Assembly (NCBI GenBank): GCA_018823415.1
Contig: JAHJIN010000501.1
Span: 46,518 to 110,517 of the forward strand
Source of the DNA: Chloroflexota bacterium
Lineage (GTDB): Bacteria; Chloroflexota; JAHJIN01
Length of the DNA stretch: 64,000 nt
Direction: 5' to 3'
The notes beneath the pieces were generated by a model, which was not told the origin of the DNA, did no database searches, and saw nothing but the letters and a program-made list of their open reading frames with translations. Both the position numbers and the translations under genes were made by a program. Shown piece by piece: positions 42,390-50,644 of the stretch (position 1 is the stretch's first letter; each line of letters opens with the position of its first letter).

Positions 42390-45300
42390 CTATTCACCGG
42401 CAGTGAACTCGCGCCCGATCTCCCGATGCGCCGGTACGTTCTCCAGGAACGACCGCCGCAGGGCCTCATCAGTGATCCGGGACGCGCGCTCCTGGAGCAG
42501 GCGATGCGCGGTTTGCAGGATGGCCCGGGCGCGTGGGTCTTGCTGGGCCTGAAGCACGCGATAGCAGGTCAGATAGACGCGCAGCGGTTCCTCCGTGCCG
42601 TCCAACGTGCCGCCCTCCTGGTCCAGGTAGCCGAGGATCTTGTCCACCTGGGCTTGCGCGCCGGCTAGGTCGCCCTGGGCGAGGCACACGCGCGCCTTGC
42701 CGGCCACCGCTTCCATCACCAGGTGATGCTCGCCGGATTCGCGCCGCATCGCCGCCGCTCGCTGATACGCAACCGCAGCCTCATCCAGTCGCCCCAGGCC
42801 CGCCAGGGCATGACCCTGGGTGGTCAGGGCATAGGCCTGATGAATCGGGCTGATGATCTCGCTGGCAAGCTGGAACACGAGCTCGCTGTATGCCAGGGAC
42901 GCTTCGTCATCGCCCAGGTTGTGAGAGACGAGACCCAGGTTGAGAACTGCGATGGTTTCGCCCCAGCGGTCGCCGATCTCGCGGCACATGCGCAGCCGGC
43001 GCTCATAATACGTCAGGGCCCCGGGATAGTCACCCTGCGAGCGCGCAGCCTCGCCCAGGTTACTCAACGCGCTGGCTTCGCCGGCCCGGTCGCCAATGTC
43101 GCGGCTGATGGGCAACGATCGCTTCCAGTAGGCCGCCGCCTCGCCATAATCACCCTGGTAATAGTACACGTTCCCCAAGATACGCAGGCTCTCGGCTTCC
43201 AGGTCGCGAGACCCGATGGATTGAGCCAGGGCCAGGGCCTTTTCCAGGCGTGCCCGGCATGACTCGAGATCGCCCAGCCGCCACAGGGCCAGGCCCCACT
43301 GCAAATAGCCGGCTGCTTCAAAGGCGGTATCCTGGGCAGCCTGGGCGTGGACAATCGTAGCCTGCGCCGCCCGAATCGCCGCCGAAAAGTCGCCGACCAC
43401 CTGGGCATAGTTGGCCTGACGCAGGGCCAACTCGGCTTGCCAACGGATGCACTGGTCGTCCGCCGGCAGGGCATTGACCAGCGTTTCCAGTTCAGCTAGG
43501 TCCCGCGCCTGGGCTGGCCGCATACCCTGCAAATCATATACCCTTTCGCGGGCCGACAAGAGGGCATAGCGAGTGTCGCGGGTCGTGTCCGTGTCTGGGA
43601 GCAGGGTGAGTGCCCGGCTAAAATAGTGAATGGCTTCGGCATTGGCAAACTGTCCGGCCGCCTGCTGCCCGGCCCAGCGCAAATAGACAATCGCCTGCTC
43701 GGTTCGTTCTGCCAATTCCAGGTGCTCTGCGATCAGACCAAACATCTCAACAGCCCGCTCGCCACTATGTTCGATGAGCCAATCGGCCACCAGAGCGTGA
43801 TAGCGGCGGCGCACGCTGCGCAACACGCTCTCGTAGGTCACTTCCCGGAGGATGGCGTGCTTGAACAGGTACTCCTGAGCACCGGCAAAGGCAGATGAAT
43901 CCTGCCAGAACAACATCTCTTTGGCAACCAGAGTCGCCAGAGCCTCCTCGATGGCGCTGGCCGGGCGGTCCGATTGGTCGTGTTGATTGATATACACCAC
44001 CACGCTGTCCCAGAACGTGCGCCCCACCACCGATGCCTGTTGCAAGACCATGCGTTCTGCCACCGACAGGCTATCCAGGCGCGCCTGGAGCACGCCGGTG
44101 AGGGTGGGAGGAACGCGCACGGTGCTCAGGCGCACCGGCTCTACGTGCCAGGGGCTTTGCTCGTCGGCGCCTTTGACAATGACGCCGTCTTCGATGAGCA
44201 TCTTGGTGAGTTCTTCGACATAGAATGGGTTGCCCTCGGCTTTGCTGACCACCAGCTCGCACAGGGCTGCCGGGGTAATCTCGACCTTTTGCAGGATCTC
44301 TTCCACCAGGCGCCGGCTGTCGGACTTGGATAGGGGATGCAGGTCCAGCCGGGTGTGAAAGGCTTGCCCCTCACCCCAGTGCGGCCGGCGCTCGAACAGG
44401 GCCGGCCGGGCCAGACAGACGATAAACAGAGGGTGCCCGGCCAGATTGCGGGCCAGGTGTTCCACGGCATCCAGCGACGTATCATCGGCCCAGTGGATGT
44501 CTTCGAGAAAGATGGTGGTGGGAGCCAGCCTGGTCGAGTCCTCAAAATACTCGACCAGATAGGACAGGGCGCGGTCGCGCAGTTGTTGTGCATCTTCGAG
44601 CACGCCCTGCACATGGGGGCTGGCGCTGAAATCGAAACCAAGCAGTTGCCCGATCAGGTGGGCGCGCATCTGCCCGGCATCATCCAAACCCAGCAACTCG
44701 CCCAAGCCCGCTTCTACCTTGTGCCGCACGACGGCGCCCGGGTCGCTGTCCTGGATCTGAAAGCGGAACGAGAACACGTCGCGGAGGAGCGCGTAGGGCT
44801 GGCGTTCCGAGGTCAGGCTGGCACGCCCGGCAAAAAAGCGAACCAACTCGGGCATGACCTCGATCCAGTGGTCAAATTCGTCCAGCAGACGCGACTTGCC
44901 CACGCCGGCGTCGCCCACAATGGTGATGACTTGGCGTTCACGGTCCTGGATCGTCGCGCGCAGCCGGTCTTGCAGGTATCCGAGTTCAACGTCGCGCCCG
45001 ATCAGGCGCGTGACCACGCCCTCTACCCCGCGTTGTTTGACGCGAAAGGCCCGCGCCTTGGCCCGTTCCACAATATACACCTGGATCGGTTCGGCTTTGC
45101 CACGCATGTCGATGGGGGACAGGCGCCGCACGTCAAAGACACCACGCACGTGACGATAGGTGTCATGCGAGATGAGCACGCTGCCGGCCGGGGTCGCCTG
45201 TTCGAGCCGGCTGGCCGTGTTGACGGTATCACCCATCGCGGTATATTCGCCGGTGGTGCCCATGGTGCCCAACAAGGCCTGTCCGGTGTTGATGCCAATG

Positions 45301-45761
45301 CGCATGGTCAGGTCCAATTGGCGTTCGGTGCTCAGGCTCGCCAAGCTGGCCTGCATGGTCAGCGCCGCCCTGATCGCCCGCTCCGGATCGTCCTCCCGCG
45401 CGGTTTCGGCACCCCAGATCGCCATGACCCCATCCCCCATGTGCTTGTCGATGGTGCCGCCGTGATGGACAATGTCCTGATCCAGACGAGACCACAAGGC
45501 GTTCATGATCTCGCTCACTTCTTCGGCGTCCACCTTTTCGCTCATGGCGGTAAAGCCGGGCACGTCGGCAAAGAGGACGGTGATCTGCTTGCGCTGGCGC
45601 GGGGCGACCGGCGGCGCCGGTTCCAGATGATCCAATTCCGCGCGCAGGGCCGCCACCGAGGCGTCGACGATCACGTCACCCAGGATGGCGCGTTGCGCCT
45701 CTAGCGCGGCGATGGCCTGTTCCAGTTGTTCCCGGTCCCTGGTTTGGTCGAGTCTGGTCAT
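42390..45761 (-). CDS. Class III adenylate/guanylate cyclase with AAA ATPase and TPR domains
   Basis: The predicted protein has 1123 aa; the ATG at 45761 has only a weak ribosome site. Domain order: an N-terminal coiled segment (residues 5-45), cyclase domain (55-235), ATPase (250-600), TPR-like helical repeats (about 700-1090). The two metal-binding Asp are present (D66 in VLFADVPGFT, D110 in HMGDGVMAIWG) and so are N181 and R185 (DTVNTASRL), so cyclase activity is expected. Walker A is GDAGVGKS (K289). This arrangement is common in Chloroflexota, where such proteins sense signals with the TPR part. The ligand is unknown. Confidence 0.88.
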   Translation of the reverse strand: MTRLDQTRDREQLEQAIAALEAQRAILGDVIVDASVAALRAELDHLEPAPPVAPRQRKQITVLFADVPGFTAMSEKVDAEEVSEIMNALWSRLDQDIVHHGGTIDKHMGDGVMAIWGAETAREDDPERAIRAALTMQASLASLSTERQLDLTMRIGINTGQALLGTMGTTGEYTAMGDTVNTASRLEQATPAGSVLISHDTYRHVRGVFDVRRLSPIDMRGKAEPIQVYIVERAKARAFRVKQRGVEGVVTRLIGRDVELGYLQDRLRATIQDRERQVITIVGDAGVGKSRLLDEFDHWIEVMPELVRFFAGRASLTSERQPYALLRDVFSFRFQIQDSDPGAVVRHKVEAGLGELLGLDDAGQMRAHLIGQLLGFDFSASPHVQGVLEDAQQLRDRALSYLVEYFEDSTRLAPTTIFLEDIHWADDTSLDAVEHLARNLAGHPLFIVCLARPALFERRPHWGEGQAFHTRLDLHPLSKSDSRRLVEEILQKVEITPAALCELVVSKAEGNPFYVEELTKMLIEDGVIVKGADEQSPWHVEPVRLSTVRVPPTLTGVLQARLDSLSVAERMVLQQASVVGRTFWDSVVVYINQHDQSDRPASAIEEALATLVAKEMLFWQDSSAFAGAQEYLFKHAILREVTYESVLRSVRRRYHALVADWLIEHSGERAVEMFGLIAEHLELAERTEQAIVYLRWAGQQAAGQFANAEAIHYFSRALTLLPDTDTTRDTRYALLSARERVYDLQGMRPAQARDLAELETLVNALPADDQCIRWQAELALRQANYAQVVGDFSAAIRAAQATIVHAQAAQDTAFEAAGYLQWGLALWRLGDLESCRARLEKALALAQSIGSRDLEAESLRILGNVYYYQGDYGEAAAYWKRSLPISRDIGDRAGEASALSNLGEAARSQGDYPGALTYYERRLRMCREIGDRWGETIAVLNLGLVSHNLGDDEASLAYSELVFQLASEIISPIHQAYALTTQGHALAGLGRLDEAAVAYQRAAAMRRESGEHHLVMEAVAGKARVCLAQGDLAGAQAQVDKILGYLDQEGGTLDGTEEPLRVYLTCYRVLQAQQDPRARAILQTAHRLLQERASRITDEALRRSFLENVPAHREIGREFTAGE

Positions 45762-45868
45762 ATCGCATCTCTTGTGCGCGCCGGGTCGTTCCAGGCGCAA
45801 AGCTACGCCGCGCCCCCCGCTGGGCAGTACGGTGTATATAATACCGCCATTATGCCCCCGGGGTTCAA

Positions 45869-45899
45869 AAGGGGACACGACGCGTGGTCGTGTCCCCTT
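45869..45899 (-). terminator. Rho-independent terminator downstream of the LamG-like gene
   Basis: AAGGGGACACGAC and GTCGTGTCCCCTT form a perfect 13-bp stem around GCGTG. On the minus strand TTTTG follows the stem. Confidence 0.85.
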
Positions 45900-45967
45900 G
45901 TTCAGATGGGAGACGCGATCCCGGTCCTAGGAACCGCCTGCGCGTCCCCCGGTGATAATGTCACTGC

Positions 45968-47551
45968 TCAAAAGCCCAGCGCCCCGCTGCCCCCGTTGGT
46001 CCCGCCGATGGTGCAGGTGGCGGTCTGCTCAAGCTTGCCGTCGATATAGATCTCGAGCTTGTAGGTGCCGACAGGCAATGTCTTGCCGCTGTTCATGAAC
46101 AAATAGTTGTCCCAGCGACCGTCTGTGCCACCGTTCCAGGCCTCAGTCTTGTCGATGGCGATTTTGCCATCCACATACCACTTGCGGCTCCACGTGTTCG
46201 ATGTCTTCATCCCGCTATAGTCCCAGGTGGCGTGCAATTCGCTGGTGCTGGCCGGGAACGAGGTGCCCGGGTCAGAAGGTTTGTTGGTGCCCTTTTCTAC
46301 CTGGGTGGAAAACGTGATTGGCCCAAAGCTGGTGCCGCCGGTCTGGGTGGTGGGCGTGGGCACCGGGGTTCCGGCGGTGACGGTCGTGGTGGGCGTGGGC
46401 GACGCCTCTGGGCCGGGGCTACCGGTCCACACCTTGAGGTTGTCAAACCGGGCCTCGGTGGGCATGTTCTCCCACCCCCCGGCGAACAGCCCAATCAGGC
46501 CCTCGGTCGGCCCCTGACCCTGGGCGGTGACGATGAACTCGTCGTTGATGTACAGGCTAATGTCCTCGCCGGCGCACACCACCTTGAGCACATTGACCTG
46601 ATCGCCGCGCTTGATGAGCCGGGACTCGGCCCAGTCCACCACCGCCGTCCATTCGCCATTCTGGCGCAGCGACAGGTGATAGTAGCCATCACCTGTCACG
46701 CCAAACTTGTAATAGTCGCCATCGACATAGCGAAAGATCAGGCCATACTCGTTCTCAGCGTCACCTTCCGCCTGGCGACCCTCGGCCTGGTAGATGAAAT
46801 CGCCAAACTCGAGGCCCGGGTACTGACCGCGGACCATATAGTTGTCCTGTTCTTCGCGGCAGAAATACTCGCCGTCCGCGTATCCATAGCTGTAATCGGT
46901 GGTCGTTTTGCTTTCCCACCCGCTGGTGGGGTCGCTGAAATCGTCCTCAAAGGCCGGCTTGGAGCTGCCTTCGACGGGCTTGGGCAGCGGGCCAACGGCC
47001 TCGGCCCCTTGCACGCCGGTGGGAGCGCCAAAGTTCTTGTGCAAAAAGTCCTTGTCTTCCACCCATTCCCCGGTTGCCAGGTCTAGGATGCGCATGGTGT
47101 ATTTGCCAGCAAATGCCTGATCGCTCAGGGTGCCGGCGATCCAGGCCTGGAAATCGGCCGGGGCCACGAAAAAGCACAGTAGATATTGTTCCTGGTAGAC
47201 CAAGCCCGACAGATAAACCTCGATGGCCGGGTCGGTATAGACCTTGCTGATGGCATACCAGCCGTCCACGATCTGCTGGCGCACCGTGTCATCGAATTCG
47301 TACGCGACCATGTCCATGTATACACCGGCCAGGTCGCCGCTGGTGCTGACGCCGACCTTGCGCACGGTATAGCCCTTGGCTTCCAGTTCGGCGCGGACCC
47401 GGTCGGCCGGGTCGGCTTCCTGGAATTGACCATCTTGCAGGGTGCTGGGCGGCCGGCTTTCTGACGCCAGGGCCGGCAACGCCAACGTGACGAGCAAACA
47501 GAGCGCAAACAGAACAGAACCGATAGACCAGATAATTCGTTTGGTGTGCAT
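45968..47551 (-). CDS. Secreted protein with conserved N-terminal domain, concanavalin-like domain and C-terminal beta domain
   Basis: The predicted protein has 527 aa with a signal peptide ending near ALASES. GGAGGGAATCCCC precedes the ATG. The N-terminal domain (about 40-180) contains GVYMDMVAYEFDD and ends in VEDKDFLHKNFG; it is shared with the next gene. A laminin-G/3-keto-disaccharide-hydrolase-like lectin fold follows (FEDDFSDPTSGWES, GLIFRYVDGDYYKFGV, ISLYINDEFIVTA, about 205-380). After a Thr/Pro-rich linker comes a C-terminal beta domain with GTYKLEIYIDGKLEQTATC. It could bind sugars or cell surfaces. It lacks the YLPLV tail of its neighbours. Confidence 0.65.
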   Translation of the reverse strand: MHTKRIIWSIGSVLFALCLLVTLALPALASESRPPSTLQDGQFQEADPADRVRAELEAKGYTVRKVGVSTSGDLAGVYMDMVAYEFDDTVRQQIVDGWYAISKVYTDPAIEVYLSGLVYQEQYLLCFFVAPADFQAWIAGTLSDQAFAGKYTMRILDLATGEWVEDKDFLHKNFGAPTGVQGAEAVGPLPKPVEGSSKPAFEDDFSDPTSGWESKTTTDYSYGYADGEYFCREEQDNYMVRGQYPGLEFGDFIYQAEGRQAEGDAENEYGLIFRYVDGDYYKFGVTGDGYYHLSLRQNGEWTAVVDWAESRLIKRGDQVNVLKVVCAGEDISLYINDEFIVTAQGQGPTEGLIGLFAGGWENMPTEARFDNLKVWTGSPGPEASPTPTTTVTAGTPVPTPTTQTGGTSFGPITFSTQVEKGTNKPSDPGTSFPASTSELHATWDYSGMKTSNTWSRKWYVDGKIAIDKTEAWNGGTDGRWDNYLFMNSGKTLPVGTYKLEIYIDGKLEQTATCTIGGTNGGSGALGF

Positions 47552-47588
47552 GGGGATTCCCTCCTATGATTGGTTGAAAAAAGTCCGG

Positions 47589-48638
47589 TTAACAGGAGGC
47601 AACGCCCGGTGGGGGCCGAATGAGCAGGGACGGCCAGACCAAAAGATACGGTCGGGCCGACGGCCAGCACTGTTCGCTGGCGTGGGGACGAGGGGGAGCA
47701 TCCAGAGAGTCGTATCGAGAGGGAGAGGTGCGCAACATTGAATCCGCACCCAACACGAGGCGCGCGTGCAGCAAGGGCCGCGGCGCGGCGGGCGGGTCGC
47801 CGGCTGGATCGGTATCCGCATTATGGGTAGCGGCCCGGGCCGGGTACACGTGCCGGTCCCAGGTCCGCGCTGACGCATGCGCCTGATCTAGCGCGTCGGC
47901 CGAGGCGCCAACCGGCGCCAACCGGGCCGGCGAAGCGAACGCACTGGTCGTGGCGGGCAGCGCGCGGCGCACCTCGGCCGGCCAGGGTTGGCGGCGTTCA
48001 CCATGCATGGCGATGTAGCCAGCCAGATCGTCAAAGGCCGGCAGGAGCTGAACGTCGCCCGTAGGCCCCGATCGTGCCGGCGTAGCCGGGCCCGGCCACG
48101 CCGGAGCCGGCAAAGGGCTGGCGCCAGTGGAAAGCAGCGGGCTCGACCGGCTAAAGTTCTTGTGGGTCAGATCCTTGGGCTGCACCCAGCGGCCCAGGAG
48201 GGTATCGTACAGAATCACGTGGGCCTGGGCCGGGACCGGCGCGGACCGGGATACCAGGGCGCACACCAGATAGCGATCCCCGGCGGGATAGGCGCTCAAG
48301 AGCCAGCGGGCCTGGGGATAGGCATCGGCCAGGGCTTGCCACCCGGCCTGTAACTGGGGCCACGCGGCCCCCGCCTGGGCCGACCGCGCCAGAGGCATGA
48401 TCACGCCTGCCATCTCGCCATCGCTGCCCAGGCCCACGTGGGTGACGGCATAGCCCTGCACGTTCAGCGCCGCACGAACCTGCCCGGCGGCACGCGGGTC
48501 GACCACTGGCGCAGCCGTGGTGAATGCGCCGGCCGAAGCGCGGACTGGCAACGCCAAGGCGCCAAGCATGAGCACGGCCCCCAGCCAGAGCCAGGTCCAC
48601 CAGAGCCAGGATTGTTGGCGCGATCTGCGGGCAATCAT
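47589..48638 (-). CDS. Secreted protein, paralogue of the adjacent N-terminal domain with a different C-terminus
   Basis: The predicted protein has 349 aa. The membrane-spanning N-terminus (residues 10-35) is followed by a domain homologous to residues 45-180 of the preceding entry: VRAALNVQGYAVTHVGLGS and LLGRWVQPKDLTHKNFSRS match VRAELEAKGYTVRKVGVST and ATGEWVEDKDFLHKNFGAP. After about residue 165 the sequence becomes Ala/Pro/Arg-rich with no clear fold and no shared C-terminal domain. The two genes look like a duplication in which this copy lost the lectin part or has a frameshifted tail. Confidence 0.5.
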   Translation of the reverse strand: MIARRSRQQSWLWWTWLWLGAVLMLGALALPVRASAGAFTTAAPVVDPRAAGQVRAALNVQGYAVTHVGLGSDGEMAGVIMPLARSAQAGAAWPQLQAGWQALADAYPQARWLLSAYPAGDRYLVCALVSRSAPVPAQAHVILYDTLLGRWVQPKDLTHKNFSRSSPLLSTGASPLPAPAWPGPATPARSGPTGDVQLLPAFDDLAGYIAMHGERRQPWPAEVRRALPATTSAFASPARLAPVGASADALDQAHASARTWDRHVYPARAATHNADTDPAGDPPAAPRPLLHARLVLGADSMLRTSPSRYDSLDAPPRPHASEQCWPSARPYLLVWPSLLIRPPPGVASC

Positions 48639-48697
48639 GATCCCGAAACTCCCTGTGCGTGTGCGTGCTCAGGATACCAGAACCGACTTAACCCCGC

Positions 48698-50299
48698 CTA
48701 ACCGGTCAATGAGAGTGCAATCAGGCAGCTACCCACATTGTAGCACCGGGGCACATGTTGTGTCAAGCCTCCGCGCGCCACGAAAGGCAGATACAACCAC
48801 GCCGTGGGCGTCCAGGTAGTGTATTCGTAGGCGCCCATGTCCGGGTGCGCGTCGCGGGGCCGGCCTTCCAGGTCATCGGCCGGGGCGCCGGCCGGCGTAC
48901 CGGCGTCGATGGCCGGGCTGCCGGCCTGCAGGTGATAGTCGCCATCGTGGCCCCAGGCCGGCGCCACGTACCGCGGGTCCCCGTACTGGTTCCCCGGCCC
49001 CAGGCTTCCGATGGTGGCGGCGGTATATTGCGTGCTGCCATGCTCCAGCACATGGCCGGCGTCCGGCAGGTAGAACAGGCTGTGCGTGACCGTCAGGTGC
49101 GTGGCCCACCCCACATAGACCGGGCAGTTTGGCCCCACGCCGCGAAAGATGGTGTTGCGGATGGTGAGGTCGATGGGGGTGTCCCGCTCGTCGTACTGGG
49201 CGTACATGATATAGTTCTGGCCCAGCGCATCGTCCACGGAAACATTCACGATGTCAAAACGGGCATTGGTCGTCTCGGTGCCGATGACGATGGCGGCCCA
49301 AGGAGTGGGGTCGGGGTCGCCGTCGCCCCGGCCGTAAATGAGCGTGTTCTCCACGCGACTGCCCGTACCCCACAGCTTGACGCCATCGCACGAGTTGTTG
49401 GCGACGATGCAGCGGCGAATGGTCGTGTTGGCGGCCTTGGAGTCCAGCCCGTCGCCGTAATTGTGCTCGGCCACGGTGTCTACGATCTCGATGGGGCCGG
49501 TGGATTCTTCGATACCGAACCCATCGGGCCGGTCGTAGGGCCGGGTGGAGCCATCGCCGCCCTGGTAGTAATGGCCACCGTAAGCGAGCCGGCAACCCTG
49601 GACGAACACGTTCTGCCAGCCGCCGTGCTCCCGGCTCGGCCCGCCCAGCGCGCCAAAGCCGCAGTACTCAAAGCGGCAGTTGAGCACGTGCAGGTCGTCC
49701 ACGTCCTGCACGTTCAGACCAAACTCGTCGAGGTGGTGGACATAGAGATCCTGCAGGACGACGTGGCTGGTCGGCGCCCCCATGATGACGATGCCGTCGC
49801 GAAAATAGACACCGGCCCCGCTGGCCTGATCATCGTGGGTGATCTCGATGTTCTCCAGGCGCACATAGCTGGCCCCGGAAAGGTCCACAGCCATGGCCAG
49901 GTCGTCGCGGCCGGCCAGGACCGGCCGGTTGCCGGCCTCGCCCCGGATGGTGATCCAGGCGTTGGCGGTGCCGGTGGGCGGCGTGACGATGTCGTCATCG
50001 TACACGCTCAAGGTGTAGCGCCCACCCAGGATGACCAGGGTATCGCCGGGCTGCAACTGCCGCGAGCCATAGCCCGGTGTGGCCCAGGGCTCGGCCAGCG
50101 TACCGAGGTTGTCGTTGTCGCCGCCGGGTGAGACATAGTACGTGGCGCCGGCGGCGCGGACCGGCGATGCGCCCGGGGTGGGCACAGGTTCCCTCGTGCT
50201 GGGAGGCGCAGTTGTGCGGGTCGGTGTCCCCCCTGTGGCCGGGCCGGCGAGCGTGCAGCCAAGCAACAGGAACGCGAGCATGACCAGCGGCTTGTTCAT
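48698..50299 (-). CDS. Right-handed parallel beta-helix lipoprotein
   Basis: The predicted protein has 533 aa. Lipobox FLLLGC (Cys15) and a Thr/Pro-rich linker precede YYVSPGGDNDNLGTLAEPW, the usual start of a pectate-lyase-like parallel beta-helix. Helix rungs such as YVRLENIEITHDD, HVVLQDLYVHHLD and TTIRRCIVANNSCDGVKLW follow, then DYHLQAGSPAIDAGT and DMGAYEY. The catalytic residues of a lyase are not evident. Near the end YLPFVARG resembles the YLPLVLRN tail of neighbouring proteins, but here the frame continues for about 24 residues. AGGAGTGCTGCG precedes the ATG. Confidence 0.75.
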   Translation of the reverse strand: MNKPLVMLAFLLLGCTLAGPATGGTPTRTTAPPSTREPVPTPGASPVRAAGATYYVSPGGDNDNLGTLAEPWATPGYGSRQLQPGDTLVILGGRYTLSVYDDDIVTPPTGTANAWITIRGEAGNRPVLAGRDDLAMAVDLSGASYVRLENIEITHDDQASGAGVYFRDGIVIMGAPTSHVVLQDLYVHHLDEFGLNVQDVDDLHVLNCRFEYCGFGALGGPSREHGGWQNVFVQGCRLAYGGHYYQGGDGSTRPYDRPDGFGIEESTGPIEIVDTVAEHNYGDGLDSKAANTTIRRCIVANNSCDGVKLWGTGSRVENTLIYGRGDGDPDPTPWAAIVIGTETTNARFDIVNVSVDDALGQNYIMYAQYDERDTPIDLTIRNTIFRGVGPNCPVYVGWATHLTVTHSLFYLPDAGHVLEHGSTQYTAATIGSLGPGNQYGDPRYVAPAWGHDGDYHLQAGSPAIDAGTPAGAPADDLEGRPRDAHPDMGAYEYTTWTPTAWLYLPFVARGGLTQHVPRCYNVGSCLIALSLTG

Positions 50300-50313
50300 C
50301 GCAGCACTCCTAT

Positions 50314-50342
50314 CCTCCCGCAGGTTGGAGACCTGCGGGAGG
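50314..50342. repeat. CCTCCCGCAGG-type intergenic hairpin (copy 1)
   Basis: CCTCCCGCAGGT and ACCTGCGGGAGG form a perfect 12-bp stem with a 5-base loop, directly after the stop codon of the minus-strand gene at 50352. Confidence 0.75.
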
Positions 50343-50351
50343 GTTTGCCGT

Positions 50352-50633
50352 TCAGTGGTTGCGCAGGGTGAGAGGCAGATAAGTACAGCAGCAATTGCCC
50401 CAGGGCCCGGTGCTGGACAGGCTCAGCAGGCGATAGCTGCCGCCGACGGCTGAACCGCTCGCGTGCCAGCGTAGGGCGGTCAGTTGATACCCCCCGCCGC
50501 CAGCGGTGCCGGCCTGAACCGTGTACCCCAGGCCCGGCTCACCGGTCTGTGCCTGGGCAACACCGCCCAGCAGCAGGAGAGCCGCAACCAGCAGAATCGC
50601 GATTCGAGTTTTCATCGTTCGGACGGTTTTCAT
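50352..50633 (-). CDS. Small secreted protein carrying a YLPLTLRNH tail
   Basis: The predicted protein has 93 aa. The signal peptide ends at AQAQT, leaving a mature part of about 65 residues that is mostly Gly/Ser/Ala-rich (GTAGGGGYQLTALRW). It finishes CCCTYLPLTLRNH. GGAGGTGGCGG before the ATG sets the start; a second ATG 6 codons later is possible. It is so short that the tail makes up a good part of the product. It lies 11 bases from the tail-fibre-like gene and so is co-transcribed. No function is known. Confidence 0.6.
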   Translation of the reverse strand: MKTVRTMKTRIAILLVAALLLLGGVAQAQTGEPGLGYTVQAGTAGGGGYQLTALRWHASGSAVGGSYRLLSLSSTGPWGNCCCTYLPLTLRNH

Positions 50634-50644
50634 CCGCCACCTCC

